Assembly (NCBI GenBank): GCA_012520655.1
Contig: JAAYNW010000066.1
Location: forward strand, 1 to 64,000
Direction: 5' to 3'
DNA length: 64,000 bases
Source: Clostridiales bacterium
GTDB taxonomy: Bacteria; Bacillota; Clostridia; Lachnospirales; Lachnospiraceae
Made by a program: the position numbers and the translations under genes. Positions within the stretch are counted from its first letter, which is position 1. Each line of letters begins with the position of its first letter. Below the pieces are notes generated by a model. The model saw only the letters and a program-made list of their open reading frames with translations, searched no databases and had not been told where the DNA came from. Of this stretch, positions 40,556-51,430 are shown piece by piece.

Positions 40556-41245
40556 ATGTGTGAAAGCAACGTACTGCCATATCGCGATGATATAAAAGTG
40601 CTTATAGTGGGCAGAGCTAAGGATACGGTCAATTATGAAAAAGCTCTAGCTGCCATGGGTATCTCTTACCTAACTACGATGGAGCTGGAGTACCTTTCCG
40701 ACTTCGATGCTCTCCTGCTTCCGGGAGGAGGCGATATTACTCCCGCCTTTTTCGGCCAGAAGAATCAGGGCTCCAAAAATATGGATACCGAACTGGATAT
40801 TATACAGTTACAGGCTTTGGATTTCTTTGTAAAGCGAGAATATCCGGTGTTCGGAATATGCAAAGGAATACAGGTTATCAATGTTTATTTTAACGGCACA
40901 ATCATCCAGGATCTCAAGCAAGCCGAACATCATGCATGGAATAACGGAGATCGTATTCATTCCTCCGTTTCACTTCCCGGTACTCCTCTTTTCTCACTAT
41001 ATGGGAGACACTTCAATGTAAACAGCGCGCATCACCAAGGTATCGGAAAAGTCGGCTACAGCCTAAGCGTTATCCAGACCGCCGATGATAATGTTGTCGA
41101 AGGTATTATACACGATACACTCCCTATTATCGGTGTGCAGTGGCACCCGGAGCGGCTTTTCGACACTTCCGTTCCCCGGGATACCGTGGACGGACGCCCG
41201 CTTTTTTCTTACTTTTTATCCTTATGCGATTCTGCCGGAGTTTGA
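40556..41245 (+). CDS. Gamma-glutamyl-gamma-aminobutyrate hydrolase family (peptidase C26)
   Basis: LLLPGGGDITPAFF, VFGICKGIQVINVYFNG, VQWHPERL. Confidence 0.93.
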   Translation: MCESNVLPYRDDIKVLIVGRAKDTVNYEKALAAMGISYLTTMELEYLSDFDALLLPGGGDITPAFFGQKNQGSKNMDTELDIIQLQALDFFVKREYPVFGICKGIQVINVYFNGTIIQDLKQAEHHAWNNGDRIHSSVSLPGTPLFSLYGRHFNVNSAHHQGIGKVGYSLSVIQTADDNVVEGIIHDTLPIIGVQWHPERLFDTSVPRDTVDGRPLFSYFLSLCDSAGV

Positions 41246-42420
41246 ATTTCTTTTCTTCTCCGGCGTTTTTGTTCCCGTTTCTTTTTGTTTTCTTCCCGCT
41301 TTATCTTGCCTTCTTCCGCCCGTTCCTGGATTTCTTCCCTTGCCTTTTCGCCGGCAATCTCAAATAACGAAATAACGATCCTCTTCATCATTCCCGCAGT
41401 CTCGGCATCCAACCCCTTCACTGCCGCTACTACCGCCAGCATACTCTTCTTCCAATCCGCCGTAAAATCAATCAGAGTCGTCGCTTGAGAGGCCGCCACT
41501 ACCTCATATAAGGTATCTACAAAGGAATGGATATGCTCTTGATCCAAAGACAGTATCCACTCATTCAAAGCATCATCCATAAACTTTCTGCTCTTATATA
41601 TGTCCTTCGCACTCACAAAGGCATCATCTTTTACAAGCCACGTATAAGGATCGTGCTGCAGCAGACCGAATGTTTTGCTCTCTACCACCATGTATTCGTC
41701 CTTATGAGACCCTAGCAGCATTCCTACCAGCGATGAGTGCGGAATAATCTTTACCACCCGATCTGCAATTTCTTCATAATGTCCGCTTTCTCTTATCTCA
41801 GGGCGAAAGCCCGGGCCGTCATGGCTGAATATCTTAACAATCCTCTTTCGTACCTCCGGTCTGCAATTCATCGCCGCATATACTGCAAAATTACCTCCTT
41901 TGGAATGACCTCCCGTATAGAACTCCTTCGAGAACTTCCCGGCTACTTCATTCATATATTGTACACTGTAGATCTGTCCCGGCACCGGCTCGGAAAAAGC
42001 CAGATTAAAGTCTTCTTTCCAACCGATAATTGTCTCATCCGTCCCCCGGTAAGACAAATATACCGTCTTATCATCCAAAAGATAAGTAATGGCTGAAAAC
42101 TGCGTCTCTTTTTCCGGTTCGATAAAGTTTACATAATAATTGAGTTTGATAGAACCGTAACGCACACTGTTTAACATCCCATCAAACAGCGCCATATTCT
42201 CTTTCCTGTATCTTTCATCCGCAAAAAGCTTCTCCTTATCCTGATGACGGTTCACATATTCTATTGTAACAAAAGGCTTTTCCTCCGAAATATCCGGCAC
42301 AATGCCATCGAATTTCAAATAGCTGAGCTGGCACAGAACCAGACTGTCCACTTCATTCATCGGCTTCTCAGTAAACGTATAATCTGCATATTCTTTCAAA
42401 TAATCAATAATCGTTCCCAT
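41209..42420 (-). CDS. DUF2974/Mbeg1-like lipase-fold protein with charged C-terminal tail
   Basis: YLSYRGTDETIIGWKEDF, YTGGHSKGGNFAVYAA; KREENKKKREQKRRRRKE tail. Confidence 0.88.
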   Translation of the reverse strand: MGTIIDYLKEYADYTFTEKPMNEVDSLVLCQLSYLKFDGIVPDISEEKPFVTIEYVNRHQDKEKLFADERYRKENMALFDGMLNSVRYGSIKLNYYVNFIEPEKETQFSAITYLLDDKTVYLSYRGTDETIIGWKEDFNLAFSEPVPGQIYSVQYMNEVAGKFSKEFYTGGHSKGGNFAVYAAMNCRPEVRKRIVKIFSHDGPGFRPEIRESGHYEEIADRVVKIIPHSSLVGMLLGSHKDEYMVVESKTFGLLQHDPYTWLVKDDAFVSAKDIYKSRKFMDDALNEWILSLDQEHIHSFVDTLYEVVAASQATTLIDFTADWKKSMLAVVAAVKGLDAETAGMMKRIVISLFEIAGEKAREEIQERAEEGKIKREENKKKREQKRRRRKEIQTPAESHKDKK

Positions 42421-42432
42421 GCCGTGTCCCCT

Positions 42433-43458
42433 CTAAAAACGTGCCTCCAAATGTCCGATATTTTTTATAAGTACGGATACCGTACCGTCCGGATTCGTGA
42501 TAAACTCCACACATCCTGGATTTTTATATTGTTCCATCGGAATCTTAATTTCTATTCCCGTATCCGTATACAAATGCTGCTTCTGGTATTTCTTTATTGT
42601 CGCTTCGCTTTGAGGTAATATTTCTTCCTTAACCAGATCATACTTTTCCATTTTATCCTGAAAAGCAACTTTTAACTCCGGTTTTTCTTCAAATATCCTA
42701 TCCGCAATCTCCTCTACCACGAATCCGCCGTTTTCCTGCAGTTCTTCCTGTATAATGCTTTTTGCCTTCATGTGAGCTTCATATTGAGACAGTTCATCAT
42801 AAGCATCCTTCTGGACTGCTTCCACCGCTTTCGTCACGATTGACAGCTTCGATTTATGTGACATATGGCTGCTGCATTTAAGAAATAAATAAGAAAAATA
42901 ATTTGTCTTTTCTCCGTTCACCTCATACTTTTTCTCTATAACCTGTACCGACAGATCCGCAAGACGAATAATCGCCGCTTCGCTCAGCCTCTGAGTCTCG
43001 GACGGAAGTATAGACTTATGCCGGATTACCTCATTAGTGTTTCCCCCTTCTTCCGAAGCAAGCGTCCGATGAGTATACAACGCTTTGTAATTCATCTTGA
43101 GAAAGGCCAAATACTCATCGTCTCCGCTTCTGAACCGCACTACGATGAGATCCGCCGGCGGAATATCTATATTGCTGTTCATAATGCTATATAATAGCTC
43201 CGCCGCATCCTTGCTTATTTCCACAAAGAAGTCATCCGAATACTGCTCCAGCATTTTATAGACCTCCGACTCTTCTTTATAAAACTGACATATCTTCCCA
43301 TCATCCCCCGAGGAAATTTTAGCGATATGCTCCTTCAAAAAATCGGCAAATTCAGAACCATATTCAATCTCCTCATCCGACAGCACCGGCATCCCAATCG
43401 TCGAATCGAGAATGTGTAATATTACCTTTTTTATCCTTATGTCCTCTTTTACTATCAT
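42433..43458 (-). CDS. Nucleoid-associated protein (NdpA-like)
   Basis: IRIKKVILHILDSTIGMPVLSDEEI, YLFLKCSSHMSHKSKLSIVTKAVEAVQKDAY. Confidence 0.88.
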   Translation of the reverse strand: MIVKEDIRIKKVILHILDSTIGMPVLSDEEIEYGSEFADFLKEHIAKISSGDDGKICQFYKEESEVYKMLEQYSDDFFVEISKDAAELLYSIMNSNIDIPPADLIVVRFRSGDDEYLAFLKMNYKALYTHRTLASEEGGNTNEVIRHKSILPSETQRLSEAAIIRLADLSVQVIEKKYEVNGEKTNYFSYLFLKCSSHMSHKSKLSIVTKAVEAVQKDAYDELSQYEAHMKAKSIIQEELQENGGFVVEEIADRIFEEKPELKVAFQDKMEKYDLVKEEILPQSEATIKKYQKQHLYTDTGIEIKIPMEQYKNPGCVEFITNPDGTVSVLIKNIGHLEARF

Positions 43459-43486
43459 CTACCGTACCTCTCTCTTTTCCATCATC

Positions 43487-44922
43487 TTATTTCTTCCACG
43501 TCCCGGGAGACAAGAGTATAAGTATCGGCAAAAGCTCCAGCCTGCCGACGAGCATATCGAACATAAGAACCAGCTTGGAAAATGCTGAAAATGCCGAATA
43601 ATTTCCCGAAGGCCCTACCATACTGAAGCCTGCCCCTACATTATTGAACGTAGCAGCCACTGCCGAAAGGTTCGTTGTAAAATCAAATTCATTTAAAGAA
43701 AGGAGCAGAAAGGAGCCGAAAAAGATAAATATATAAATCATCGCATATACCTGCACCGATTTTGTCACGCTACTCTCCACGACATGTCCGTCCAGATGAA
43801 TCTTTTTGAATCCCCTCGGATGAATCACATAGGAAATTTCATTTTTTATTGAACGAAGCGTAATGATAAATCGGGATATTTTAAATCCACCGCTGGTTCC
43901 CCCCGCACAGGCACCCAGCAATGACAGAATAAGTAAAATTGCCTTTGAGAATTCAGGCCATGTATTATAGTCCGTCGATGAAAATCCGGTAGTCGTTATT
44001 ATAGATACTACTTGAAGCAGTGCGTGATGAAAGCCTAAGAAAATACTGTCAAAATAGCTTCTCGTATTGAGGGTAATCAGAATCGCAGCTAAAAGTACTA
44101 TGACAAAATAATAACGGAGTTCCTCGCTTGCAAATGCCTCCTTGGGCTTCTTAATAAGAATGAGGTAGAATATCTGAAAATTAATACCGCATATAAACAT
44201 CAATACGGTTAGAATCGTCTGTATCGCAATCGAATAGCTTCCGAGGCTGGAATTGAGCAGCCCGAAGCCTCCGGTTCCCACCGCCGAAAAAGTCAATGTA
44301 ACCGCATCATATACAGATAAGCCCGCTATAAATAAAAAAACAGTTCCCGCAAATGTAATACCTATATAAATACCGTAAAGTATCATTGCCGTATTCTTTA
44401 CACGAGGTACCAGCTTACCCACTCTGGGACCCGGACTTTCCGCCCGTAAAAGATGCATATTATAGCTTCCCGACAACGGAAGAACTGCCAAAATCAATAC
44501 CAGGACACCCATTCCTCCTATCCAGTGGGTAAAGCATCTCCATAGTTGAGTGCTTCTCGATAAAGCTTCCACGTCAGTAAGAATAGTCGCCCCCGTAGTT
44601 GTAAATCCCGATACCGTTTCAAATATCGCGTCCGTATAAGAAGGGATCTCCCCGCTTAAATAAAATGGCAGCGCCCCCACCAGACTCAAAATAATCCAGC
44701 TTAAGGATACGGATACAAATCCTTCTTTAGCATAAAATACTTTATTTTCGGTTTAAAACGCCTGCCTATCATGCTGACCACAAAGCAGACTGCCATTACG
44801 GCAATAAAATAAACAGCACTTCTTTCACGGTACCAAATACCGACTAAACAGGGCAATGACATAAATAACGCCTCAAACTCCAATACCCTGCATAATATAT
44901 ATCGAATCATCGAATAATTCAT
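43487..44922 (-). pseudogene. trkH: TrkH-type potassium transporter split into two frames by an apparent 1-nt deletion
   Basis: 44922-44701 encodes MNYSMIRYILCRVLEFEAL...KPKIKYF; the other frame continues YAKEGFVSVSLSWIILSLVGALPFYLSGEIPSYTDAIFETVSGFTTTGATIL. Confidence 0.85.
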
Positions 44923-44990
44923 TCTATTTTCCTCTATCTAAATATCTCAATATAGAAATATTCTTTCTCCTCAAATATTACTTTCTGTCC

Positions 44991-46346
44991 TTAAGCCAAT
45001 ATGTCTTTAATATCCTGCAAACCCGTTATAGTCGTAGCCAGAACTACCGTATCCCCTACGTTGATACGGCTTTGACCGCTGGGAGTAATGATATTTCCTT
45101 GGTGGTTGATACAGCATAGCAGAATATTGGGCTTCAAATTGAGCTCCACCAACGGAACACCCACTACCGGACAATCTTCTCTTATAATAAATTCCAGAAT
45201 TTCCACTCTATCGTTATTCAGCCGGTATAAGGTTTCTATATTGCTTCCGATAGAATTCTGCATTGCTCTTACATACTTGATAATCGTCTCCGCAGTGATA
45301 TACTTCGGATAAATAACGCTTCCCAGATCCAGTTCTTCTATAATTTCGTCATATGCAATCCTATGCACCCGGGTAATCAACTTCGCCTTCGAAATGCTTT
45401 TTGCAAAAAGGGAGAGCATAATATTCTCTTCGTCAAAATTAGTAAGCGCCACAAAAGACTCCGCCTGCGGCAGTCCTTCCTCCATCAAAAGGTTCCTGTC
45501 CGTACCGTCGCCTAAAATCAGCGTCGCCTGTGGTAGAAGTTCGTTCAGCTCGCCGCATCTTTTTTTATCTTTTTCTACAATTTTTACATCAATTCCAATG
45601 GAAAGGAGCTGGTTTGCCAGATAATATGCCGTTTCTCCCCCACCTACAATAAACGCATTCTTGGCTCTGGTCGTAGGAACTCCCAGTTTCTTGAAAAATA
45701 AAACGGTGTTTTTGGCCGAACCCACAACAGATATCTCGTCCTTTGCCTGCAGAACGAAATCACCGGCAGGGATGAACACCTCATCGCCTCTTTCCACAAC
45801 ACATATAAGGACGCCGCATTTCATCTGTGCCGATATACTTTTCAGAGATTGATTGCATAACACAGAACTCGGCTCTATCTTATATTTAACCAGTTCAATC
45901 CTTCCTTTGGCGAAGGTTTCAATCTTAATGGCTGACGGAAACTTAAGTACCCTCGCTATCTCCAACGCCGCCGCATCCTCGGGATTGATAATCATGGACA
46001 ACCCTAATTCATCTTTGATAAAACTGATTTCTCTGCTGTAAACAGGATTGCGCACTCTGGCTATAGTATGGCAATCTCCCGCTTTCTTAGCAATCAGACA
46101 GCACAATAAGTTGAGTTCATCCGAACCCGTAACAGCAATTAATAAATCCGCCTCTGCAATTCCTGCATCCTTTTGTATGGAGTAGCTGGCACCATTACCA
46201 ACGATACCCATTACATCAAAATTGTTGTTTATATTATGTACCACATCGCTCTTAATATCGATGACTGTAATATTATGACCTTCCTTACTAAGTTGTTCCG
46301 CTAATGTAGATCCTACATTGCCGCATCCTACAACAATGATTTGCAT
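44991..46346 (-). CDS. trkA: Trk system potassium transporter TrkA
   Basis: MQIIVVGCGNVGSTLAEQLSKEGHNITVIDI; tandem NAD-binding/TrkA_C. Confidence 0.95.
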   Translation of the reverse strand: MQIIVVGCGNVGSTLAEQLSKEGHNITVIDIKSDVVHNINNNFDVMGIVGNGASYSIQKDAGIAEADLLIAVTGSDELNLLCCLIAKKAGDCHTIARVRNPVYSREISFIKDELGLSMIINPEDAAALEIARVLKFPSAIKIETFAKGRIELVKYKIEPSSVLCNQSLKSISAQMKCGVLICVVERGDEVFIPAGDFVLQAKDEISVVGSAKNTVLFFKKLGVPTTRAKNAFIVGGGETAYYLANQLLSIGIDVKIVEKDKKRCGELNELLPQATLILGDGTDRNLLMEEGLPQAESFVALTNFDEENIMLSLFAKSISKAKLITRVHRIAYDEIIEELDLGSVIYPKYITAETIIKYVRAMQNSIGSNIETLYRLNNDRVEILEFIIREDCPVVGVPLVELNLKPNILLCCINHQGNIITPSGQSRINVGDTVVLATTITGLQDIKDILA

Positions 46347-46358
46347 GATTTCCTCCTG

Positions 46359-47618
46359 CTATTGCATAATTCCTTCAAATTTTTTCCAGATCTCCTCATA
46401 TTGCTCTTTGATCTTCAAGTAAAGACCTATCGTCTCACCTTTTTGTTCCTCGAAGTTATTAATAATATTATCATAATTTTTCATAAGACAATCCACTACC
46501 GGCTTGCTAATCTTATAATTATCCGCATCTTTGTTCAATATTTTCTCTATCTTACCGCTCTCAAAGGAGGGCTTATAACTTCTTTGCCCATATAATGCAC
46601 TCAGCATATCCGCAACCGCTACAATCTTTTGCGGCAATGTCAGCTCTTTTTCGGTAAGTCCCTTGTGATAGCCTGAACCGTCCAGTTTTTCGTGATGTCT
46701 GATTGCTATTTCGAGCACATCCGGCTCCACAAGCCCCGAGAGAATAATCTCTGTGATTCTGACATGCGCTTTCATAATGCGCATCTCTTCATCCGAAAGC
46801 TTTCCGGGAGACTCAAGAATATCGAGAGGTATCGCTATCTTGCCCAAATCATGCAACAATGCCCCATAGTACATCCTCTTTTGTTCTCTTGCCCCGACGC
46901 CCATCAGCTTCCCGAGCTGTACGGCAAAGTTTACCGTTGCCATAGTATGCAGAACAGTATATTCACTCCGGAAATCGATAGTGTATACAAGCATTTCCAG
47001 AAAGCTCTTTTTATATCCTTCCGACCATTGGCTTCGAGAAAGTAATGCACCCAATTCTTCCTTGTATTCACCGCTTACCAGCTTGGCCGTGATTCCGAAC
47101 TTCTTTTCTGCCTCCAGAAAAATATCCAAAGCCTTTCCCGAAACCTTTATATCTCTATATCGGGTAAAATAATCTGTTTCCATTTCCGTCTTGTCACGGC
47201 GCATAAAACTATCCATTTTGTCTGCGAGAGCCAGACATGCCGTCACATGTTCGTATTTCATTTTTACAAGCCCATACCGCTCATAATCCAAATGATGATA
47301 TAGAACTATTTCGGCACGGTCTCCCATAGGTGAGAGATATTTCAAAAAAAGAAAGCCATATATGGAGTGCGACCACGTATTTTTCAGCTCAAAATCTGCA
47401 ACGTTATCCAAGCCATCCACCCGATAAAGTCCGATGTCATGCATCATGCCCAGCATCGTATATTCGAGTATCTCCTGCTCGGAATAATCTTGTCCGTATT
47501 CAAGCATTTTATATAAGATATAACCTACGATTTCACCATGAGCCATGATATTAGGATTAAGGATACTTAATGTTTTCCGAATAATCGTAATTACATTTTG
47601 GCTGCTTATTATACTCAT
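46359..47618 (-). CDS. HD-GYP domain protein
   Basis: YYGALLHDLGKIAIPLDIL, AIRHHEKLDGSGYHKGL. Confidence 0.93.
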   Translation of the reverse strand: MSIISSQNVITIIRKTLSILNPNIMAHGEIVGYILYKMLEYGQDYSEQEILEYTMLGMMHDIGLYRVDGLDNVADFELKNTWSHSIYGFLFLKYLSPMGDRAEIVLYHHLDYERYGLVKMKYEHVTACLALADKMDSFMRRDKTEMETDYFTRYRDIKVSGKALDIFLEAEKKFGITAKLVSGEYKEELGALLSRSQWSEGYKKSFLEMLVYTIDFRSEYTVLHTMATVNFAVQLGKLMGVGAREQKRMYYGALLHDLGKIAIPLDILESPGKLSDEEMRIMKAHVRITEIILSGLVEPDVLEIAIRHHEKLDGSGYHKGLTEKELTLPQKIVAVADMLSALYGQRSYKPSFESGKIEKILNKDADNYKISKPVVDCLMKNYDNIINNFEEQKGETIGLYLKIKEQYEEIWKKFEGIMQ

Positions 47619-47815
47619 TGCTTCATCTCCTGATGGTCTTTCCTCATAAACCTTTTATCCGCTGTGCTCCGCATATATCCTGTAAGGCCAAGGCACTTAC
47701 AGCTACCCATTCTTCAGCTCTATATTATTACTATTTATAATAATAACAAAAGGAAACATATATTACAAGATACACTTATATACTAGAATTAAGTATATAA
47801 ACAAGGTATCTTTGT

Positions 47816-49126
47816 TTGAAAATAATATCATCCATCAACAATTTTTTATGGAGTTATCCATTGCTCTTCCTCCTTATGGGCACCCATTTGTTCTTCACGC
47901 TCAAGCTTCGCATCCCACAGCGCCATATAGGAAAAGCTATCCGCCTTTCCATCACCTCCGAAACCTACGATACTTCCGTTTCCTCTCGTAATCTCTCAGC
48001 GTTCGGCGCCCTCGCCACTACACTCGCCGCCACTCTCGGTACGGGTAATATTATCGGCGTCTCTACCGCGGTAGCGCTGGGTGGTCCGGGTGCCATCCTA
48101 TGGTGCTGGCTGACAGGCATCCTCGGCATGGCCACTTCTTACGCAGAATGTTATCTTAGCATGCTCTTTCGAGAAAAAAATGAACAACAGGTTTATATCG
48201 GCGGTCCCATGTATGTCCTAAAAAATGGTTTACATAGCAAACTTCTAGCTAAATTTTATGCAATATGCACGATATGTGCCGCCTTTGGCGTCGGTTGTAC
48301 CACCCAGGCTAATTCGCTTACGCAGACCACATCCTCCACCTGGGGGATTTCCCCGCATATTGTCGGCATAGCCGCAGCAATTATCGTAGGCCTGGTCATC
48401 CTGGGCGGCATTCAGTCCATCGGAAAAATATGTATGAAGATCGTTCCCGTCCTCGGTTTTCTTTACCTGGGAAGCTGTTTTATTTTGCTTTTTATAAACA
48501 AAGATGCTTTATGGGATTCCATACTCATGATTTTTGAACATGCACTCATGCCCAATGCTGTTCTGGGCGGTGTTGCCGGTTATTCCCTGAAGCATGCTGC
48601 CAGATACGGAATCGCAAGAGGGCTGTTTACCAACGAAGCTGGCATAGGGACATCTGCCATCGCGGCAGCTTCCTCTTCTTCCCTTAATCCGTCCAGACAG
48701 GCCTATGTCTCTATGACCGCTGTATTCTGGGACACCGTCGTCATGTGTCTGCTGACAGGACTTGTAATTGTTGCCAATATGCTGAAGCATCCGGAATCCC
48801 TTATCGGCGTAAATGAAGCGGGACTCGCCGATGCCGCTTTTTCTTATCTTCCTGTAGGCGGAAATACCTTCCTGTCCATGTCTCTTGCCGCCTTTGCAGT
48901 TACTACCTTAATCGGCTGGTCGTATTTCGGTGAAAAGGGGATGGAATATCTCTGGGGAACAAAAAGCATCTCCGTCTATAAGCTTATATATATCGTAATG
49001 ATTTACATCGGCGCGGTCATCCCTCTGCATGTCGTATGGGAATGTACCGATCTTATCAATGCTATGATGGTATTGCCCAATGTGCTCGCCCTTTTCCTTC
49101 TAAAAGATCATATATCGGAAAAATAA
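47816..49126 (+). CDS. Alanine/glycine:cation symporter (AGCS)
   Basis: LATTLAATLGTGNIIGVSTAVALGGPGAILWCWLTG, FTNEAGIGTSAIAAA; TTG start. Confidence 0.95.
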   Translation: MKIISSINNFLWSYPLLFLLMGTHLFFTLKLRIPQRHIGKAIRLSITSETYDTSVSSRNLSAFGALATTLAATLGTGNIIGVSTAVALGGPGAILWCWLTGILGMATSYAECYLSMLFREKNEQQVYIGGPMYVLKNGLHSKLLAKFYAICTICAAFGVGCTTQANSLTQTTSSTWGISPHIVGIAAAIIVGLVILGGIQSIGKICMKIVPVLGFLYLGSCFILLFINKDALWDSILMIFEHALMPNAVLGGVAGYSLKHAARYGIARGLFTNEAGIGTSAIAAASSSSLNPSRQAYVSMTAVFWDTVVMCLLTGLVIVANMLKHPESLIGVNEAGLADAAFSYLPVGGNTFLSMSLAAFAVTTLIGWSYFGEKGMEYLWGTKSISVYKLIYIVMIYIGAVIPLHVVWECTDLINAMMVLPNVLALFLLKDHISEK

Positions 49127-49141
49127 CAGCATAAAAACGCA

Positions 49142-49192
49142 GCAAAGATGCGTCTTGAAACAGCCTTTGCTGTTCGACAAGACGCATCTTAT
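49142..49192. terminator. Bidirectional terminator between the AGCS gene and phoR
   Basis: AAGATGCGTCTTG ... CAAGACGCATCTT 13-bp inverted repeat. Confidence 0.75.
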
Positions 49193-49212
49193 TAGTTTTC
49201 ATAACTGTTCTT

Positions 49213-50556
49213 CTACAAATCTCCCTTCCCGTTATCTTCACCTTTAAAGAAAACCGATATCTTCGTTCCCTTTCCGGCTTCGCTTTCCAATTTCATCTCC
49301 GCCTGGTTTTTCGCTACAATATGCTTTACAATGGCAAGTCCCAGACCGGTTCCGCCGGTAGACTTAGAACGGCTTTTATCCACCCGGTAAAAGCGTTCAA
49401 AGATTCTTTCCTGATGTTCTTTCGGAATGCCGATTCCCGTATCCTCCACGGTAAGCACCGCTTTTCCGTCCGCAGGCGCTACCGAAACCGTAACCTTTCC
49501 GCCTTTATTATTATACCGGATAGCGTTGTCGCATAGATTATAAACGAGCTCCTCAAGCATCTGTTTCTCGGAGTGGACTGTGCACGCTATCCCCCTAAAC
49601 TCTAAGGTCACGCCATGATTTTCAGCATTGATCTGCAGCATATTTACGCATGTCTCCGCAATCTCGGACAGATTAAGGACTTCAAACGGCTCATCTCTGT
49701 CTACCACATCCAATTCGGACAGCCGAATCACGTCATTAATCAACGTAAGAAGCCTATTGGAATTGTGATGAATCTTTCTGGCAAACCGCATGATATCCTC
49801 ATCAGATGCCATGCCGCTTTCAATCAGCTCCGAATACCCGGAGATCGAAGTGAGCGGCGTTTTTAACTCATGGGAAACATTAGCGGTAAACTCCTGCCGC
49901 ATTCCGGCGTTTTTCAGAATATCCTCATGCTGCTTCTTTATCTTCGCCACAAACGGAGCCAACTCCTCATAGGTCTCCAGTTCTTCCAGACGATCCACGT
50001 TCTTGGCGACTTTTTCTATCGGTTCAAGCAGTATTTTCGTCAAAACATGGGCAATGACCGTGCATAGGAGGATAATAAGCACAATGAAAGCAATAATTGC
50101 AGGCAAAGCCCCCGCAAATATGCTCCATATGCTGTCGGCTTCCTTCGCTACCCGGATTATGTTGCCGTCCTCTGTCATAATCGCATAATAAAAAGTGCTC
50201 TTTCCCATAGTGGAAGATCTTCTGATCGCTTGTCCTTCTCCTTCGGCCAAGGTCCGAATAATCTCCGGTCGATTCGCATGATTGTCCATTTTTTCTGCAT
50301 CCGCATCGCTCTCATATAGTACATCACCGTTCCTATCCACTACAGTGATTCTCACTTTGTCCATTCTGGAATCATATTTTTTTTCTATCAGATCCGACAG
50401 TGCTTCCGTATCCTCCAGAAGATGCGCATAGGTCTTCAAGTCCTCCAATATCTGCTTCCTGAACAGATTATAGCAAATGACGGAAACGAGAATCATCGTA
50501 GAGAAAATAGCGATTATCGCAATTAACATCAATTGAAAATTAATTTTCTTTTTCAT
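49213..50556 (-). CDS. phoR: Phosphate-regulon sensor histidine kinase
   Basis: FTANVSHELKTPLTSISGYSELIESG, VEDTGIGIPKEHQERIFERFYRVDKSRSKSTGGTGLGLAIVKHI; in the pst operon. Confidence 0.92.
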   Translation of the reverse strand: MKKKINFQLMLIAIIAIFSTMILVSVICYNLFRKQILEDLKTYAHLLEDTEALSDLIEKKYDSRMDKVRITVVDRNGDVLYESDADAEKMDNHANRPEIIRTLAEGEGQAIRRSSTMGKSTFYYAIMTEDGNIIRVAKEADSIWSIFAGALPAIIAFIVLIILLCTVIAHVLTKILLEPIEKVAKNVDRLEELETYEELAPFVAKIKKQHEDILKNAGMRQEFTANVSHELKTPLTSISGYSELIESGMASDEDIMRFARKIHHNSNRLLTLINDVIRLSELDVVDRDEPFEVLNLSEIAETCVNMLQINAENHGVTLEFRGIACTVHSEKQMLEELVYNLCDNAIRYNNKGGKVTVSVAPADGKAVLTVEDTGIGIPKEHQERIFERFYRVDKSRSKSTGGTGLGLAIVKHIVAKNQAEMKLESEAGKGTKISVFFKGEDNGKGDL

Positions 50557-50582
50557 ATTTTTCTCACAAATAGCTTACATCC

Positions 50583-51263
50583 TTATGTTGTAAACATATA
50601 TCCTACATTTCGCACGGTCTTTATCATGCTTCCGGCTTCTTTTAATTTCTGTCTAAGCGTCTTGATATGCATATCCAAGGTTCTGGATTCCCCCTCGAAA
50701 TCCGTTCCCCATATTTTTTCCAGTATCAAATCTCTGGGCGTAACGATGCCGGCATTATTCATTAAAAGCTTCAATAATTCGTACTCTTTATAAGTAAGTT
50801 CGCAAGGAACACCATCGGTCGTCACCAAATGCTTCTCTTCATCCAAGCAGACCTTTCCTATATACAAGACCTTCTCCTCATTCTTACTACTTCTCCTAAG
50901 CAGCGCTTTTACTCTGGATATAAGCTCCATCACGCCAAAAGGCTTTGCCATATAATCATCCGCACCTATATCCAATCCTTTTACCTTATCTATCTCCGAG
51001 GTCTTCGCCGTTACGAGAATAATCGGAATATCCTTTGTCTCTATTCCGACACGCAGCTTTTTCACGATTTCCAGACCATCTTCATCGGGCAACATAATAT
51101 CGAGCAAAATTACATCCGGCTTTTTTTGCTCCATCTCCTCATAAAATTCTCTCGCACACTCGAAGTCTCTGATCTCATATCCCGTATTCTTCAGCGCAAA
51201 TACTTCGATTTCTCTTATGTTCTTATCATCTTCCACCACATAAATAAGCGCCATCTCAACCAC
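50583..51263 (-). CDS. phoB: Response regulator (PhoB/PhoP type)
   Basis: IYVVEDDKNIREIE, DVILLDIMLPDEDGLEIV, OmpR-type wHTH. Confidence 0.93.
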   Translation of the reverse strand: MVEMALIYVVEDDKNIREIEVFALKNTGYEIRDFECAREFYEEMEQKKPDVILLDIMLPDEDGLEIVKKLRVGIETKDIPIILVTAKTSEIDKVKGLDIGADDYMAKPFGVMELISRVKALLRRSSKNEEKVLYIGKVCLDEEKHLVTTDGVPCELTYKEYELLKLLMNNAGIVTPRDLILEKIWGTDFEGESRTLDMHIKTLRQKLKEAGSMIKTVRNVGYMFTT

Positions 51264-51430
51264 CTACTCTATCAGTTTAAATTTTATGCTTTCCAGGCCC
51301 GCGCATAATCCTTTAATGACTATTATATTTATTTTACAATACCCTTATAAAATAAAAAACCTTTTTATGTAAAATATATGTAATGTTTCCCGATATTTAA
51401 AGGGCAAAAAACTCTTTGCCCAAAGATTTA

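Noticed and set aside
44720-44745. Programmed -1 ribosomal frameshift in trkH
   Set aside because: The site (TAT TTT ATG) does not fit X XXY YYZ, and no stimulatory element is evident; a single-base deletion or sequencing error is simpler.
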